A DNA stretch of 64,000 nt from Ignavibacteriota bacterium (GCA_013285425.1 CP053447.1:1308001-1372000); one strand, 5' to 3'; shown: positions 16,224 through 26,363, counted from the first letter of the stretch. The notes: a model not told the origin generated them from the letters alone. Numbers and translations: made by a program.

Positions 16224-19200
16224 TCCAGCTTTTCTGTTTTTCACATCAATACTTTTTTCTGTTTCATCAATAGCACAAACAACATTCTTTATTAAATATA
16301 AAGACAATGTACCTCTTAATATTATAGCTAACAGGGTTTCGGAGCAGAAAATATCCGATACTTTTGCAAACAGACAAATTAATTTACCTGAGTTTCAACT
16401 TAACTATTTTGCAAAAGGACTCGGAAAAGGGGATGAGGTATTAGAAAGAATTCTGAAAATAAAATTTTCTGAAAATGTTGATGCTGCGGATTTCAGCTCA
16501 ATGCTTTATAATGATCCGGATATCGAATACATTCAAAAAGCGAATAATTATCAGATCGATTTTTTGCCAAATGACAGTCTTGCCTCTCAACAATGGGCAT
16601 TAGAAAAGATAAAGGCATTTGATGCGTGGGACATAACTCAAGGTTCTGATACAGTATTGCTTGCTATAATTGATACCGGAATAGATTATGAGCATCCTGA
16701 TTTAAAAAATAAAATTTATTTTAACTCAGGTGAAATAGGAATTGATCAATTTGGAAATGATAAAAGATCAAACGGAATTGATGATGATGGTAATGGTTTT
16801 GTTGATGATTATATGGGATGGGATTTTACTGATAGATTAGGATTTCCATTCGATTCTACCGGAGGGGATTATTTAGACTGGGACAACAATCCTTTTGATG
16901 AAAATGGACACGGGACCTATATAGCAGGAATTGCTGGAGCCGAAACAAATAATTTTACTGGTATATCCGGTGCAGCTCCGCTGATTAAAGTTCTGAATCT
17001 GCGTGCTTTTGATCCCGGAGGATATGGCGAAGAAGACGATGCCGCTGCAGCTATACTTTACGCAGTACAGATGGGGGCAAAAGTTATAAATATGAGTTTT
17101 GGTGATAATGCGTTTTCTTATGTATTGCGTGATGTTGTCAGATATGCCTATAGTCAGGGGATTGTGCTTATTGCAAGTGCGGGAAATACGGGTTCGAATA
17201 TGCCGCACTATCCATCCGGTTATTCTGAAGTAATATCTGTTGGTAATTCTACTCGTGAAGATTATGTTGCTGGTAGTTCAAATTACGGTTCCACAATTGA
17301 TCTGGTTGCTCCAGGTTCTTCTATACTAACAACTTCAAGGAATAATGGTTATGCAGAAATAAGCGGAACTTCAGCTTCAGCGCCATTTGTTTCAGCAGCA
17401 GCAGCATTAATTCTCTCTCGTAATAATTTTACGAATGAAGAAGTAAAACAAATTATTAAATCTACTACAGATGATATTGGTGAGCCTGGCTGGGATATAA
17501 AAAGCGGAGCCGGAAGATTAAATTTATTTAAAGCACTTTCGGTTACTGCTCCATCTGCTATAAAATTTAATTCACCTACTCAGGATTTTGCAACTTCAGG
17601 TAATAATATTCCGATTAATGTTTCTGTTTTATCTCCTTATTTTACTTCATTTAGTTTGGATTATGGAATTGGGCTTAACCCTAAAAACTGGACTAACTTG
17701 ATAAGCAATCAGCAAAATCAAATTTCAAATGAAGAGATACTGGATTTGGATGTATCTGGATTCGTTGATACAGTTTATACTTTAAGATTGGTTGTAAATC
17801 AAACAACCGGAAGAACACTTGAAGAGAGAGTAAACTTTTATGTTGATAGAAGTGCACCGGTTGCTGAGTTAATATCAATAATTCCAGCGTTTTATGGTGA
17901 TAAAACTACAGTTCTTGCTTCGGTTTATACTGATGATCCTTCAATTGTTCGTTTGTATTACAGACTATATGGAACTATTGATTATAATTTTATTACTCTG
18001 GATGGATTTACTATTAATAATCAGTTTGTTAAATCACTTCATTATGGTTTCATCCCTAAAGATCTTATAGATCAAAACTCTATTTATGAACTTTACTTAG
18101 AAGCTGAAAATCTTGTGGGATTAAAAACAATTATAAAAAACAATAACACTGATTTTTTGGTTTCAACTTCATTTGAAGCTGAGATTTCTGCAGATTATGT
18201 ACAGCCTTTTACTTTACCTGCCGGTAGTATTTATGAGGATCAGATTTCTTTATCGAATAATTCAAGAGATATTATTATAAGAAAAAATTTATCACCTAAA
18301 GTGTCATCAATTTATTCTTTTCAGAATAATGAGTTTGTTCTTGTTGATTCACTTAGTGATCGAATTGTTAAGTCGGTCGGTGATTTTAATAATAATGGTT
18401 TAACGGATATGTTAAATTATTTTGTTCGTGATGGTTTTATCGATGAACAAAGTAGTTTTAACTCTTATTTATTTTCTGAAAAATACTCAAATGTTGGTGG
18501 TAAGTTCTGGCCGATTTTAGCCAAGGATGTTGATAATGACGGGATCACAGAAATATTCAGTGTTTTAAACGATACAACTGTTGAAGTGTGGGAAGTAAAT
18601 TCATCTTTAACTCTTAATAAAGTAGCTTCACTGGCAAATTTTTCTCCATCAAGATATGGATTAAACATAATTAACTCACCAAATGCTGTAATTACTGATA
18701 TTGACGGAGATGGGATTAATGAATTCTGGATGATAGATCAGGATGGTGATATCTTTGGATATAAGATAACCGGAAATAATAAGTTCGATAAAAGTATGGT
18801 GATTGAAACAGGTTTTCTGGGTTCGTCTGCACATCTTGCAGCTGGTGATTTTAATGGAGATGGAAGACAAGAGCTTGCAGTTTTATTACATTCAATAGAT
18901 GAACTGGATATTTCGCCATTCTACAGACTTATTGTATTTAATATTTTAAATAATCAAGTTAACTTCTTATTAGATCAGGCTTTAATAGATGCTTCTACTG
19001 AATTTAATAATACGTTTCGAAGATCTGAGAATAGTATCAGACTTAAGGACCTTGATAATGACGGCTCAGATGAGTTGATTCTTTTTGTATTTCCATACTC
19101 ATATATCTTTAAAAATGAATTTGGTTCGGTTAAGATAGTTTCATACAAAGAGAATATAAATTCAAATTCGATTTTTATAGGTGATTTAAATGATAACGGA

Positions 19201-20424
19201 ATACCTGAGGTGGCTTTCCCGACAGAAAATGGAATACAGTTTGTCGAATTTGCTTTTTCTAATCAAACTTCCAAACCACTTGGATTAAATGGTTTTAGTT
19301 TATCTGGTACATCTATCCAATTAAAATGGTCTGCTCTTGCAGAACGATATTATATTTACAAAGGATCAAGTCCTGATAGCTTGATTTTAATTGACTCATT
19401 AATATTTGAAACTAATTATACCGATAATTCAGTAGATCCTGATAATCATTATTATTATGGCGTTCGATCTTATGATCCTACTAAGTTAATTCCATTATCT
19501 GGAATGAGTAATATTATTAATGTTTATTCACATATTCCCGCAATTCCAATTAATGCTGTTAGTAATAGCAGCAAAAGTGTTATCGTTACTTTTTCTGAAA
19601 AGATGAAAAACACAATCGATAATCTTCAATCATTTAATGTTTTAGGATTTGGTTATCCTAATTCTATTACTGCAAATAATCAATATTCGTATTTATTAAC
19701 TTTTAATTCAGATTTCTCAAATGGTGAGCATCAAATTGTTATAAAAGACATCAAGGATTTTTATGGCTCACCAATTCAAACCGATACTTTAACATTTACA
19801 ACTTTATCCAGACCAGAAGATCCTTCGTTTTATGTTTCAAATTTTGAAATTATTAATTCATATAAAATAAAACTCACATTTAATTTTCCGGTTGATGAAA
19901 CTTCTGCATTAAATACAAATAATTATATCTTTTCACCAGATAATAAAGTATCATCAGTCCAAATCGATCAGCAAGATTCTAAAAATATTTATCTCGATTT
20001 AACAGGTAATAAGCCTGTTGGTTCGATAGGGAAGGAATATGTTTTAAGAATTGAAAACTTATTTTCAGATGTCTCATCCGGCGGAGTTAAAATAAATTCC
20101 GGCGCAGGAAGTTATCTGGTACTTTCTACATTTGCAAAGGATCTATCAGGTGTTTTTGTATATCCAAATCCTACAAAAGAAAACTCTGAAAAAATAACTT
20201 TTGCAAATCTTCCACAAAGGGCAAAAATAACTATCTGGTCAATTGATGGTAAAATAATTTATGAGTTGGAAGAAAATGATGGTAATGGCGGTATTGATTT
20301 TTATCTAAAAGATTTTTCCGGCAACCGAATTTCGAGCGGGGTATATATTTATCGTATTGTTCAACTGGATAATATGAGAAATGAAGGCGAAGAAAAATTT
20401 GGAAAGTTTGCAATCATAAGATGA
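16213..20424 (+). CDS. Large secreted subtilisin-like (S8) protease with FG-GAP repeats and sorting domain
   Basis: The start at 16213 is chosen because an AAGGAGA site precedes it and it opens a signal peptide (about 1-21, SSIAQ). The in-frame codon at 16105 lies deep inside purF. The 1,403-residue product has an inhibitor-like prodomain and an S8 domain with triad Asp154 (IIDTG), His233 (NGHGT) and Ser387 (SGTSASAP), plus oxyanion Asn325. A calcium-type Asp/Asn loop sits near 183-200. Beyond it lie beta-sandwich modules, about five FG-GAP/VCBS-type D-x-D-x-D-G repeats (about 780-1030), a fibronectin-III-like module and an SbsA-like Ig module. The C-terminal sorting domain is of a more divergent type (YPNPTKEN, SGVYIYR). 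Probably secreted by T9SS. Confidence 0.9.
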   Translation: MKFNPAFLFFTSILFSVSSIAQTTFFIKYKDNVPLNIIANRVSEQKISDTFANRQINLPEFQLNYFAKGLGKGDEVLERILKIKFSENVDAADFSSMLYNDPDIEYIQKANNYQIDFLPNDSLASQQWALEKIKAFDAWDITQGSDTVLLAIIDTGIDYEHPDLKNKIYFNSGEIGIDQFGNDKRSNGIDDDGNGFVDDYMGWDFTDRLGFPFDSTGGDYLDWDNNPFDENGHGTYIAGIAGAETNNFTGISGAAPLIKVLNLRAFDPGGYGEEDDAAAAILYAVQMGAKVINMSFGDNAFSYVLRDVVRYAYSQGIVLIASAGNTGSNMPHYPSGYSEVISVGNSTREDYVAGSSNYGSTIDLVAPGSSILTTSRNNGYAEISGTSASAPFVSAAAALILSRNNFTNEEVKQIIKSTTDDIGEPGWDIKSGAGRLNLFKALSVTAPSAIKFNSPTQDFATSGNNIPINVSVLSPYFTSFSLDYGIGLNPKNWTNLISNQQNQISNEEILDLDVSGFVDTVYTLRLVVNQTTGRTLEERVNFYVDRSAPVAELISIIPAFYGDKTTVLASVYTDDPSIVRLYYRLYGTIDYNFITLDGFTINNQFVKSLHYGFIPKDLIDQNSIYELYLEAENLVGLKTIIKNNNTDFLVSTSFEAEISADYVQPFTLPAGSIYEDQISLSNNSRDIIIRKNLSPKVSSIYSFQNNEFVLVDSLSDRIVKSVGDFNNNGLTDMLNYFVRDGFIDEQSSFNSYLFSEKYSNVGGKFWPILAKDVDNDGITEIFSVLNDTTVEVWEVNSSLTLNKVASLANFSPSRYGLNIINSPNAVITDIDGDGINEFWMIDQDGDIFGYKITGNNKFDKSMVIETGFLGSSAHLAAGDFNGDGRQELAVLLHSIDELDISPFYRLIVFNILNNQVNFLLDQALIDASTEFNNTFRRSENSIRLKDLDNDGSDELILFVFPYSYIFKNEFGSVKIVSYKENINSNSIFIGDLNDNGIPEVAFPTENGIQFVEFAFSNQTSKPLGLNGFSLSGTSIQLKWSALAERYYIYKGSSPDSLILIDSLIFETNYTDNSVDPDNHYYYGVRSYDPTKLIPLSGMSNIINVYSHIPAIPINAVSNSSKSVIVTFSEKMKNTIDNLQSFNVLGFGYPNSITANNQYSYLLTFNSDFSNGEHQIVIKDIKDFYGSPIQTDTLTFTTLSRPEDPSFYVSNFEIINSYKIKLTFNFPVDETSALNTNNYIFSPDNKVSSVQIDQQDSKNIYLDLTGNKPVGSIGKEYVLRIENLFSDVSSGGVKINSGAGSYLVLSTFAKDLSGVFVYPNPTKENSEKITFANLPQRAKITIWSIDGKIIYELEENDGNGGIDFYLKDFSGNRISSGVYIYRIVQLDNMRNEGEEKFGKFAIIR

Positions 20425-20993
20425 AATATTCCAGACAGGAAATATTTACGATATCAAACGGAATAAGTTTATTAAGACTTTTATTAGTTATTCCTCTCTG
20501 GTTTCTGCTTGATCATTATGAATTTCAATCTGTAAGATATATTACATTTGCTCTGTGCCTGTTTGCCGCAGCAACTGATATTCTTGATGGATTTCTTGCC
20601 AGAAAATTAAACCAAATAACAGAGTTTGGAAAAATAATTGATCCATTGGCTGATAAAGCAGCAATGGCAGTTGTTGTAATTAAATTATTTTTGATAGGTG
20701 AAATAAATTTATTCTTTTTCCTGACAATATTCCTTCGTGATATACTCATTTTCTTCGGAGGTTTAATTGTAGCAAAAATACTCGGTACTGTTTTACCATC
20801 GAATATACTTGGCAAGATAACTGTATTGTGTATCGGTGTTGTTGTTCTTTTAATACTGCTTGGAACAGACAGAAATAGTTTAATATTTACTTTGTTCTAT
20901 TATTCAAGTGTTGTTTTAATGTGTATTTCATTTCTTGCCTATGTTTACAGAGCAATAGAATTTATAAAAAAGAAAAAAAATGAGTCTATTTAA
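20421..20993 (+). CDS. pgsA: CDP-diacylglycerol-glycerol-3-phosphate 3-phosphatidyltransferase
   Basis: A 190-residue integral membrane enzyme that makes phosphatidylglycerol phosphate from CDP-diacylglycerol and glycerol-3-phosphate. The CDP-alcohol phosphatidyltransferase signature is intact: D-G-x-x-A-R, eight residues, then G-x-x-x-D-x-x-x-D (ILDGFLARKLNQ, followed by GKIIDPLADK). About five hydrophobic helices are predicted. Its start overlaps the protease stop by 4 bases (ATGA) and its end overlaps ftsY by 14 bases, so all three genes are probably translationally coupled. A related phosphatidylalcohol enzyme is possible, but length and motif fit PgsA. Confidence 0.88.
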   Translation: MKYSRQEIFTISNGISLLRLLLVIPLWFLLDHYEFQSVRYITFALCLFAAATDILDGFLARKLNQITEFGKIIDPLADKAAMAVVVIKLFLIGEINLFFFLTIFLRDILIFFGGLIVAKILGTVLPSNILGKITVLCIGVVVLLILLGTDRNSLIFTLFYYSSVVLMCISFLAYVYRAIEFIKKKKNESI

Positions 20994-21906
20994 AAATTTC
21001 AATCTAACTAAATTAAAAGAAGGTTTAAGTAAAACCAGAAACAAAATAGTTAATTCTATTACAGAAGTTGTAACCGGTAAAGCTGTACTGGATGAAGTGG
21101 CAATTGATCAGATTGAAGAAATACTTCTAAGTTCTGATATTGGATTTGATACGACTGAAAGAATAATTGAAAATGTCAGAAAAAATCTTAAATTAGAAAA
21201 AGAACGTACCGGTGAAAAAATAATAGAAGTTGTTAAAGATGAATTAACAAAAGTTGTTTCCAATAATTTAGTGTCAAATGGTTCTGATGAAAAGACTCCA
21301 TTTGTTATTCTTATTATAGGAGTTAACGGAGCAGGGAAGACAACAACTGTGGGAAAGTTAGCACATAATTATAAAAAGATTGGTAAAAAAGTTATCATCG
21401 GGTCTGCCGATACTTTTCGTGCTGCTGCAAATGAACAATTAGAAATCTGGGCTAAGCGTGCTGAAGTTGATATTATCCAGAGCACTAAAGGTACTGACCC
21501 ATCTTCTGTTGTTTTTGAAACATTAACAAAGGCTGTTGATGATAAGTATGATATTGTTCTTATTGATACTGCCGGACGACTGCATAATAAAACTAATCTT
21601 ATGAACGAGCTTGATAAAATAAGAAGAGTGATAAAAAAAATTATTCCCCTTGCTCCTAATGAAACATTTTTAGTCTTAGATGGTAATACAGGACAAAATG
21701 CGGTAAAACAAACTGAAGAGTTCTCCAAAGTTACCGATATAACAGGATTAGTAATTACTAAATTAGATGGTACTGCTAAAGGTGGAGTTGTTTTTCAGAT
21801 TGTATCAACTCATAATATTCCAGTTAAATTTATTGGAGTCGGTGAAGGAATTGATGATCTTATGGAATTTAATCCACAATCATTTGTTAATGCAATATTT
21901 AATTAG
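20980..21906 (+). CDS. ftsY: Signal recognition particle receptor
   Basis: A 308-residue SRP-type GTPase that docks ribosome-SRP complexes at the membrane for cotranslational insertion. The N and G domains are present without the long acidic A region of E. coli FtsY. G1 is GVNGAGKTTT, with a DTFRAAA strand and G3 DTAGR. TKLDGTAKGG forms the G4/G5 region, and GVGEGIDDL sits near the end. The short basic N-terminus is expected for a lineage with minimal FtsY. It overlaps pgsA by 14 bases and is followed by a small membrane protein gene. Confidence 0.96.
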   Translation: MSLFKNFNLTKLKEGLSKTRNKIVNSITEVVTGKAVLDEVAIDQIEEILLSSDIGFDTTERIIENVRKNLKLEKERTGEKIIEVVKDELTKVVSNNLVSNGSDEKTPFVILIIGVNGAGKTTTVGKLAHNYKKIGKKVIIGSADTFRAAANEQLEIWAKRAEVDIIQSTKGTDPSSVVFETLTKAVDDKYDIVLIDTAGRLHNKTNLMNELDKIRRVIKKIIPLAPNETFLVLDGNTGQNAVKQTEEFSKVTDITGLVITKLDGTAKGGVVFQIVSTHNIPVKFIGVGEGIDDLMEFNPQSFVNAIFN

Positions 21907-21914
21907 GTTTTACT

Positions 21915-22118
21915 ATGCTGATGAAAAGACCCAGGCACAGAGTTTTTGATTATCCATTTAGGTTTTATAAACCTGAAGAAGATGAACAAGAAAGAAGAAA
22001 ACGAAAACTTGGTTTTACAAGTTACAGAAAATACAAACATCAGAAAAAAAGTCCTGTTTTGTGGATAGTATTTATACTTGCAGTGCTTTTTATTATTTAC
22101 AAGCTAAGTGTCAGATAA
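21915..22118 (+). CDS. Small basic single-span membrane protein, unknown
   Basis: A 67-residue ORF placed 8 bases after ftsY. The first 45 residues are strongly charged (R/K/E-rich, with YRKYKHQKKS). A single hydrophobic segment (about 47-64) sits at the C-terminus, so it would be inserted tail-first with a cytosolic basic domain. Tight spacing after ftsY and the non-random composition support a real gene. The start could be the ATG two codons further in. No family recognised. Confidence 0.55.
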   Translation: MLMKRPRHRVFDYPFRFYKPEEDEQERRKRKLGFTSYRKYKHQKKSPVLWIVFILAVLFIIYKLSVR

Positions 22119-22158
22119 GGGAATCTGATAGTTTACATAATATACATTATAGGACAGT

Positions 22159-24216
22159 TTACCATTCCTTTGTTTTTTCGATATTTTCATCTTTACCGAA
22201 CAAAACTAAAATATCATCGGCTTCAATTACATAATCATGTCCCGGCATTACTATCTTTTCTTTTAATCCTGATTCATCAAACATTTCATCGTATTTTTTT
22301 ATCATCAAAATTTCTAATCCAAATTTGTTTCTGATTCTTAAATCTTTCAGATTTTTTCCAATAAATTCATAACTTGGTTTTCTCTCAACGATTGAATAGC
22401 CATCTGAGATTCTGGAAGTTCTGGACTCGTTTAGAGTTGATATTTCTCTTGTCAGTCCTTCTGCTAAATCACTTTTTAAGCTTAGGTTATTATAAATCGA
22501 TAGTATATCATTTCTGGTAATTACTCCGATTATATTTCTATCAACCGGATTATTTATAACCGGCAATTCTTCAATTTCACCCTTAGTTAAAATTTTTAAA
22601 GCATAGTCAAGGTCCTGATCTTTAATTACGAAAGCAGGTTTATTATCAGCGATATCACTTGCAATAAGCGACATTTTTAATGAATCAAATTCAGTGATTA
22701 GATTTCGAACATGCTTATCGGAAATAACACCTGTAAGTCTCTTATTCGAATCAATTGTATAAATTCTATGAAATTTAGATTTCATCAAGCTGGTAACAAC
22801 TTCTTGTAACGTAACATTTTGATCAATTAAGACAGGGTTTTTCTGCATATAGTATTCTGCTATCATATTCTTTAAAATACTTGTTTCTTTTGCAGAGGTA
22901 AGCTTAAATCCTTGTCTTTCCAATCTTTTAAGATGAACCGGACCTTTAAGCACAATTTGAGTTACAGTTGAACTTACAATAACCGCAAGCATAAGCGGTA
23001 AAATCAAAGAGTATTCCTTTGTCATTTCAAAAATCATTAGTATTGCAGTAATAGGTATAGAATTAATACCTCCTAAAACCGCACCCATTCCGACTAAAGT
23101 ATATGTTGTTGAATCAAGCTCTAATCCGAACAAATAATACATTAACACAGAAAAAAGATATCCTAAAGCAGCTCCCATAAATAATGACGGAGCAAAGGTA
23201 CCGCCAAAACCACCGGAGTTTAAAGTTAAAGGCACTAGAAAAAACTTTAGTAACAATAAAATAAGAACAACTCGCCAGTCTAAAGCTGCCTTCAGGATTT
23301 GATTAATTCCAGTATAACCGATTCCGAAAATCTCTTTATAAAAATAACCGCTGACACCAACAAGAAGCCCGATAAAAATCATAAGCATCCATTTTGGAAA
23401 TATTTTACGAATTTTATTCTTTATAAATCTTTCAGAGAAAAAATCAAATTTCAAAAACAGAATTGAAACAATACCGCCGAGAAGACCTAAAATTATAAAA
23501 AGATATAAGTAATAATAATCTCCAATATCCGGTGCGCTAAACATAAAGACCGAATTATTTCCTAAAAATATTCTTGCAATCGCACTTGCAGTAACAGAAG
23601 CCAGAATTAAAGCTGAGAAAGTTGGAGTATGGTAATCATTAAGTAAAATTATTTCGAGAGCAAAAAAAACTCCTCCTAACGGAGTATTGAAAATAGCGGC
23701 AATAGCAGCACCTGAGCCGGCGGTAGTAAATATTCTTCTTCGCTGGTCAGAAACTTTCAACAAGGTTGCAATCTTACTGGCAACACCACCGCCTATCTGA
23801 GCCGCAGGACCCTCAGGTCCCACAGTACCGCCTGAACCGATTGAAATAACCGGTGCAAAGAAATGGAATAAGGTAGTTCTAAAAGAAATAATTCCTTCCC
23901 TTGTAGCTACTGATTTAATAATATCCAGCACTCCCCTTCTCTTGGATATTTCAGGTGCGGCTTTAATCATCAAATACTGGATGAACATTCCAATTGCAGG
24001 CAGCAGAATAACAGCCGCTGCACCTAAAAAATACAGACCTCCCGCTGTTCTTTCAAAAAATATTCTGTTAAAGAATTCAATTGATAGATGAAAAAAGACA
24101 GCAGATAGACCAGCAGCTACTCCGATTATAATAGCATAAATACTGAAAGAAATATATTCTGGAAATGAATGTTTCTCCAGATATTCTTTTATCGAATTAA
24201 TTATTTTTGAAATTAT
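22159..24216 (-). CDS. ClC-family chloride channel/antiporter with CBS pair and TrkA-C domain
   Basis: The first ATG of this frame (23986-23988) would remove the first membrane helices. Coding sequence plainly continues upstream: SIYAIIIGVAAGLSAVFFHL and a second hydrophobic helix precede it. The frame is open to a stop at 24241-24243 but contains no ATG, GTG or TTG there. A GAGG element at 24225-24228 points to an ATA or ATT codon near 24216-24211, so the 5' end given is a best estimate. The channel core has the selectivity motif GxVGPEGP with the gating Glu. Two CBS domains (about 430-560 of the full protein) and a TrkA-C/RCK-C domain follow. It moves chloride, possibly in exchange for protons, under nucleotide or ligand control. 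Confidence 0.85.
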   Translation of the reverse strand: MISKIINSIKEYLEKHSFPEYISFSIYAIIIGVAAGLSAVFFHLSIEFFNRIFFERTAGGLYFLGAAAVILLPAIGMFIQYLMIKAAPEISKRRGVLDIIKSVATREGIISFRTTLFHFFAPVISIGSGGTVGPEGPAAQIGGGVASKIATLLKVSDQRRRIFTTAGSGAAIAAIFNTPLGGVFFALEIILLNDYHTPTFSALILASVTASAIARIFLGNNSVFMFSAPDIGDYYYLYLFIILGLLGGIVSILFLKFDFFSERFIKNKIRKIFPKWMLMIFIGLLVGVSGYFYKEIFGIGYTGINQILKAALDWRVVLILLLLKFFLVPLTLNSGGFGGTFAPSLFMGAALGYLFSVLMYYLFGLELDSTTYTLVGMGAVLGGINSIPITAILMIFEMTKEYSLILPLMLAVIVSSTVTQIVLKGPVHLKRLERQGFKLTSAKETSILKNMIAEYYMQKNPVLIDQNVTLQEVVTSLMKSKFHRIYTIDSNKRLTGVISDKHVRNLITEFDSLKMSLIASDIADNKPAFVIKDQDLDYALKILTKGEIEELPVINNPVDRNIIGVITRNDILSIYNNLSLKSDLAEGLTREISTLNESRTSRISDGYSIVERKPSYEFIGKNLKDLRIRNKFGLEILMIKKYDEMFDESGLKEKIVMPGHDYVIEADDILVLFGKDENIEKTKEW

Positions 24217-24236
24217 AACTTTATCCTCAATAAATT

Positions 24237-25088
24237 TCAGTTATACTTATAAAAACCCTCACCAGTTTTTCTGCCAAGTTTATTAGCAGCCACCATCTTT
24301 TTTAATAAAGGGCAAGGTCTGTATTTAGAATCATTATAACCTTCAAAAATAACATTCATAATTGCAAGACAAACATCCAATCCGATAAAATCAGCTAAAG
24401 TCAGGGGTCCCATTGGATGAGCCATCCCAAGTTTCATAACTGAATCAATTGCTTCTTTTGAAGCAACACCTTCCATTAGTGCAAAAATAGCTTCATTTAT
24501 CATCGGCATTAGGATACGATTTGAAATAAATCCAGGATAATCAAACACTTCCACAGGCTCCTTATCTAATTTATAAGATAATTCCTTTATTGTATTGAAT
24601 GTTTCATCCGAAGTTGAATAAGCCCGGATTACTTCAACTAATTTCATAACCGGAACTGGATTCATAAAATGCATACCGATAAATTTTTCGGGTCTGCAAA
24701 CTGCAGAAAGTTCAGTAATAGAAATTGATGATGTGTTTGAAGCAAAAATACAATCCGGATTGATTCGATTTTGTAATTCCTTAAATAAAGCTAACTTAAC
24801 TTCTTTATTCTCAAAAATAGCTTCTATAATTAATTGAACATCAGTCGGTATTTTCTCAATACCTGTTGTCCTGATAATTCTTTCAAGTACTTTACTTTTC
24901 TGATCATCTGTGATTATTTGCTTTTTAACCTGTCTATCCAAATTAGAAGTAATAGTATTGATTGCTCTGTCCAAAAGCGCTTCGGATGTTTCAGTTAAAT
25001 AAACATCAAAATTGTTTAATGCAAATACATGAGCAATTCCATTTCCCATTGTTCCGCCTCCAATAACAGCTACTTTTTTGATATTCAT
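24237..25088 (-). CDS. hbd: 3-hydroxybutyryl-CoA dehydrogenase
   Basis: A 283-residue NAD(P)-dependent dehydrogenase interconverting 3-hydroxybutyryl-CoA and acetoacetyl-CoA. The N-terminal Rossmann fold shows GGGTMGNGIAHVFA. The catalytic His and Asn lie in the GMHFMNPVPVMKLVE region and the NRILMPMINEA segment. The C-terminal domain has GMAHPMGPLTLADFIGLD and ends in the usual GRKTGEGFYKY. The length matches single-function Hbd/PaaH proteins rather than a FadB fusion. It lies 12 bases after the thiolase gene, forming an operon, and runs directly into the ClC gene. It could serve beta-oxidation or four-carbon metabolism; no crotonase is next to it. Confidence 0.93.
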   Translation of the reverse strand: MNIKKVAVIGGGTMGNGIAHVFALNNFDVYLTETSEALLDRAINTITSNLDRQVKKQIITDDQKSKVLERIIRTTGIEKIPTDVQLIIEAIFENKEVKLALFKELQNRINPDCIFASNTSSISITELSAVCRPEKFIGMHFMNPVPVMKLVEVIRAYSTSDETFNTIKELSYKLDKEPVEVFDYPGFISNRILMPMINEAIFALMEGVASKEAIDSVMKLGMAHPMGPLTLADFIGLDVCLAIMNVIFEGYNDSKYRPCPLLKKMVAANKLGRKTGEGFYKYN

Positions 25089-25100
25089 ATTTAACTCCTT

Positions 25101-26279
25101 TTATAAATAATTTTTGATTATAACTGCTGAAGCTTCTCCCCCGCCTATGCACAAAGATGCCAATCCAAGATTTAGCTTTCTTCTTTTCATTTCGTGGATA
25201 AGAGTTACTAGTATTCTTGCTCCGCTGGCACCAATCGGATGACCCAAAGCAATTGCACCTCCATTGACGTTAACATTCTCTTTTGTTAATCCTAATATTT
25301 TATTAACTGCAAGTGAAACGACTGCAAAAGCTTCATTAATTTCCCACAGATCTATATCATTAATTTTCAGCCCTGCTTTTTTCAATACTTTATTTATAGC
25401 ATCTGCTGGTGCAGTTGTAAATTCGATTGGTGCCTTGGCTGCTGAGCTTTGAGCAACAATTTCAACTAAAGGTGTCAGATTAAGTTCCTTTGCTTTTTCT
25501 TCACTCATAACCAGAAGTGCTGCTGCACCATCATTAATACTTGAAGCATTTGCTGCAGTTACAACTCCATTCTTTTCAAAAACTGGTTTAAGTGAAGGTA
25601 TCTTATCATATTTTACTTTACCTGGCTCTTCATCTTTGCTGATAGCAATCTCGCCTGCTTTTGAAGTTTGTATTATTGGATAAATTTCTTCATCAAATCT
25701 TCCGGAATTTACCGCTTCATTAGCTCTCTTATAAGATTCAATTGCAAATTGATCAAGTTCTTCTCTTGTAAATGAAAAATCTCTTGCACAAGATTCAGCA
25801 CAACTACCCATATGAATATTATTATAAACATCCCACAAACCATCTGTAATTATGGAATCTTTTAATTCTCCGTGTCCTAAGCGATAACCATTTCTTGCAT
25901 TTAAAAGAAGATAAGGAGCGTTGGTCATACTTTCCTGTCCGCCGGCAATAACTATATCTGCATCACCCAATGCTATTGCTTGTTGAGCTAACATTACTGA
26001 CTTCAAACCACTACCGCACATTTTATTTATTGTTAAACACTCAGTTTTTACCGGAAGACCTGCGAACAATGCTGCTTGTCTTGCAGGTGCTTGACCCTGT
26101 CCAGCCATTAAAACATTTCCCATAATTACTTCATCCACATAACCTGGATTAAGCTTAGAATCTTCTAAAACTGATTTAATTGCAAAACTACCTAATTGTG
26201 CTGCTGAAAATTGGGATAAGACACCATTAAATGAGCCAATAGCTGTTCTTTTTGCAGATACTATAACTGTCTTCTTCAT
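25101..26279 (-). CDS. Acetyl-CoA acetyltransferase (thiolase)
   Basis: A 392-residue biosynthetic-type thiolase condensing two acetyl-CoA or cleaving acetoacetyl-CoA. The acyl-accepting Cys is in TINKMCGSGLKS, the catalytic His in GGAIALGHPIGASGAR, and the second Cys in the closing CIGGGEASA. The NEAFA motif is also intact. A short leader separates it from holB upstream, and hbd follows 12 bases later, so the pair forms the acetyl-CoA to 3-hydroxybutyryl-CoA step. Confidence 0.95.
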   Translation of the reverse strand: MKKTVIVSAKRTAIGSFNGVLSQFSAAQLGSFAIKSVLEDSKLNPGYVDEVIMGNVLMAGQGQAPARQAALFAGLPVKTECLTINKMCGSGLKSVMLAQQAIALGDADIVIAGGQESMTNAPYLLLNARNGYRLGHGELKDSIITDGLWDVYNNIHMGSCAESCARDFSFTREELDQFAIESYKRANEAVNSGRFDEEIYPIIQTSKAGEIAISKDEEPGKVKYDKIPSLKPVFEKNGVVTAANASSINDGAAALLVMSEEKAKELNLTPLVEIVAQSSAAKAPIEFTTAPADAINKVLKKAGLKINDIDLWEINEAFAVVSLAVNKILGLTKENVNVNGGAIALGHPIGASGARILVTLIHEMKRRKLNLGLASLCIGGGEASAVIIKNYL

Positions 26280-26363
26280 AATTCCCTCGGTTTAAAATAG
26301 TTAATATTATTTTTTCAAAAATAAATAAATAAATGTTAAAAGAATTGTAATTCGAAAGAATAA

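Noticed and set aside
22111..22128. Hairpin TCAGAT / ATCTGA overlapping the stop of the small gene after ftsY
   Set aside because: Only a 6-bp AT-rich stem with no T run after it; too weak to call a terminator.
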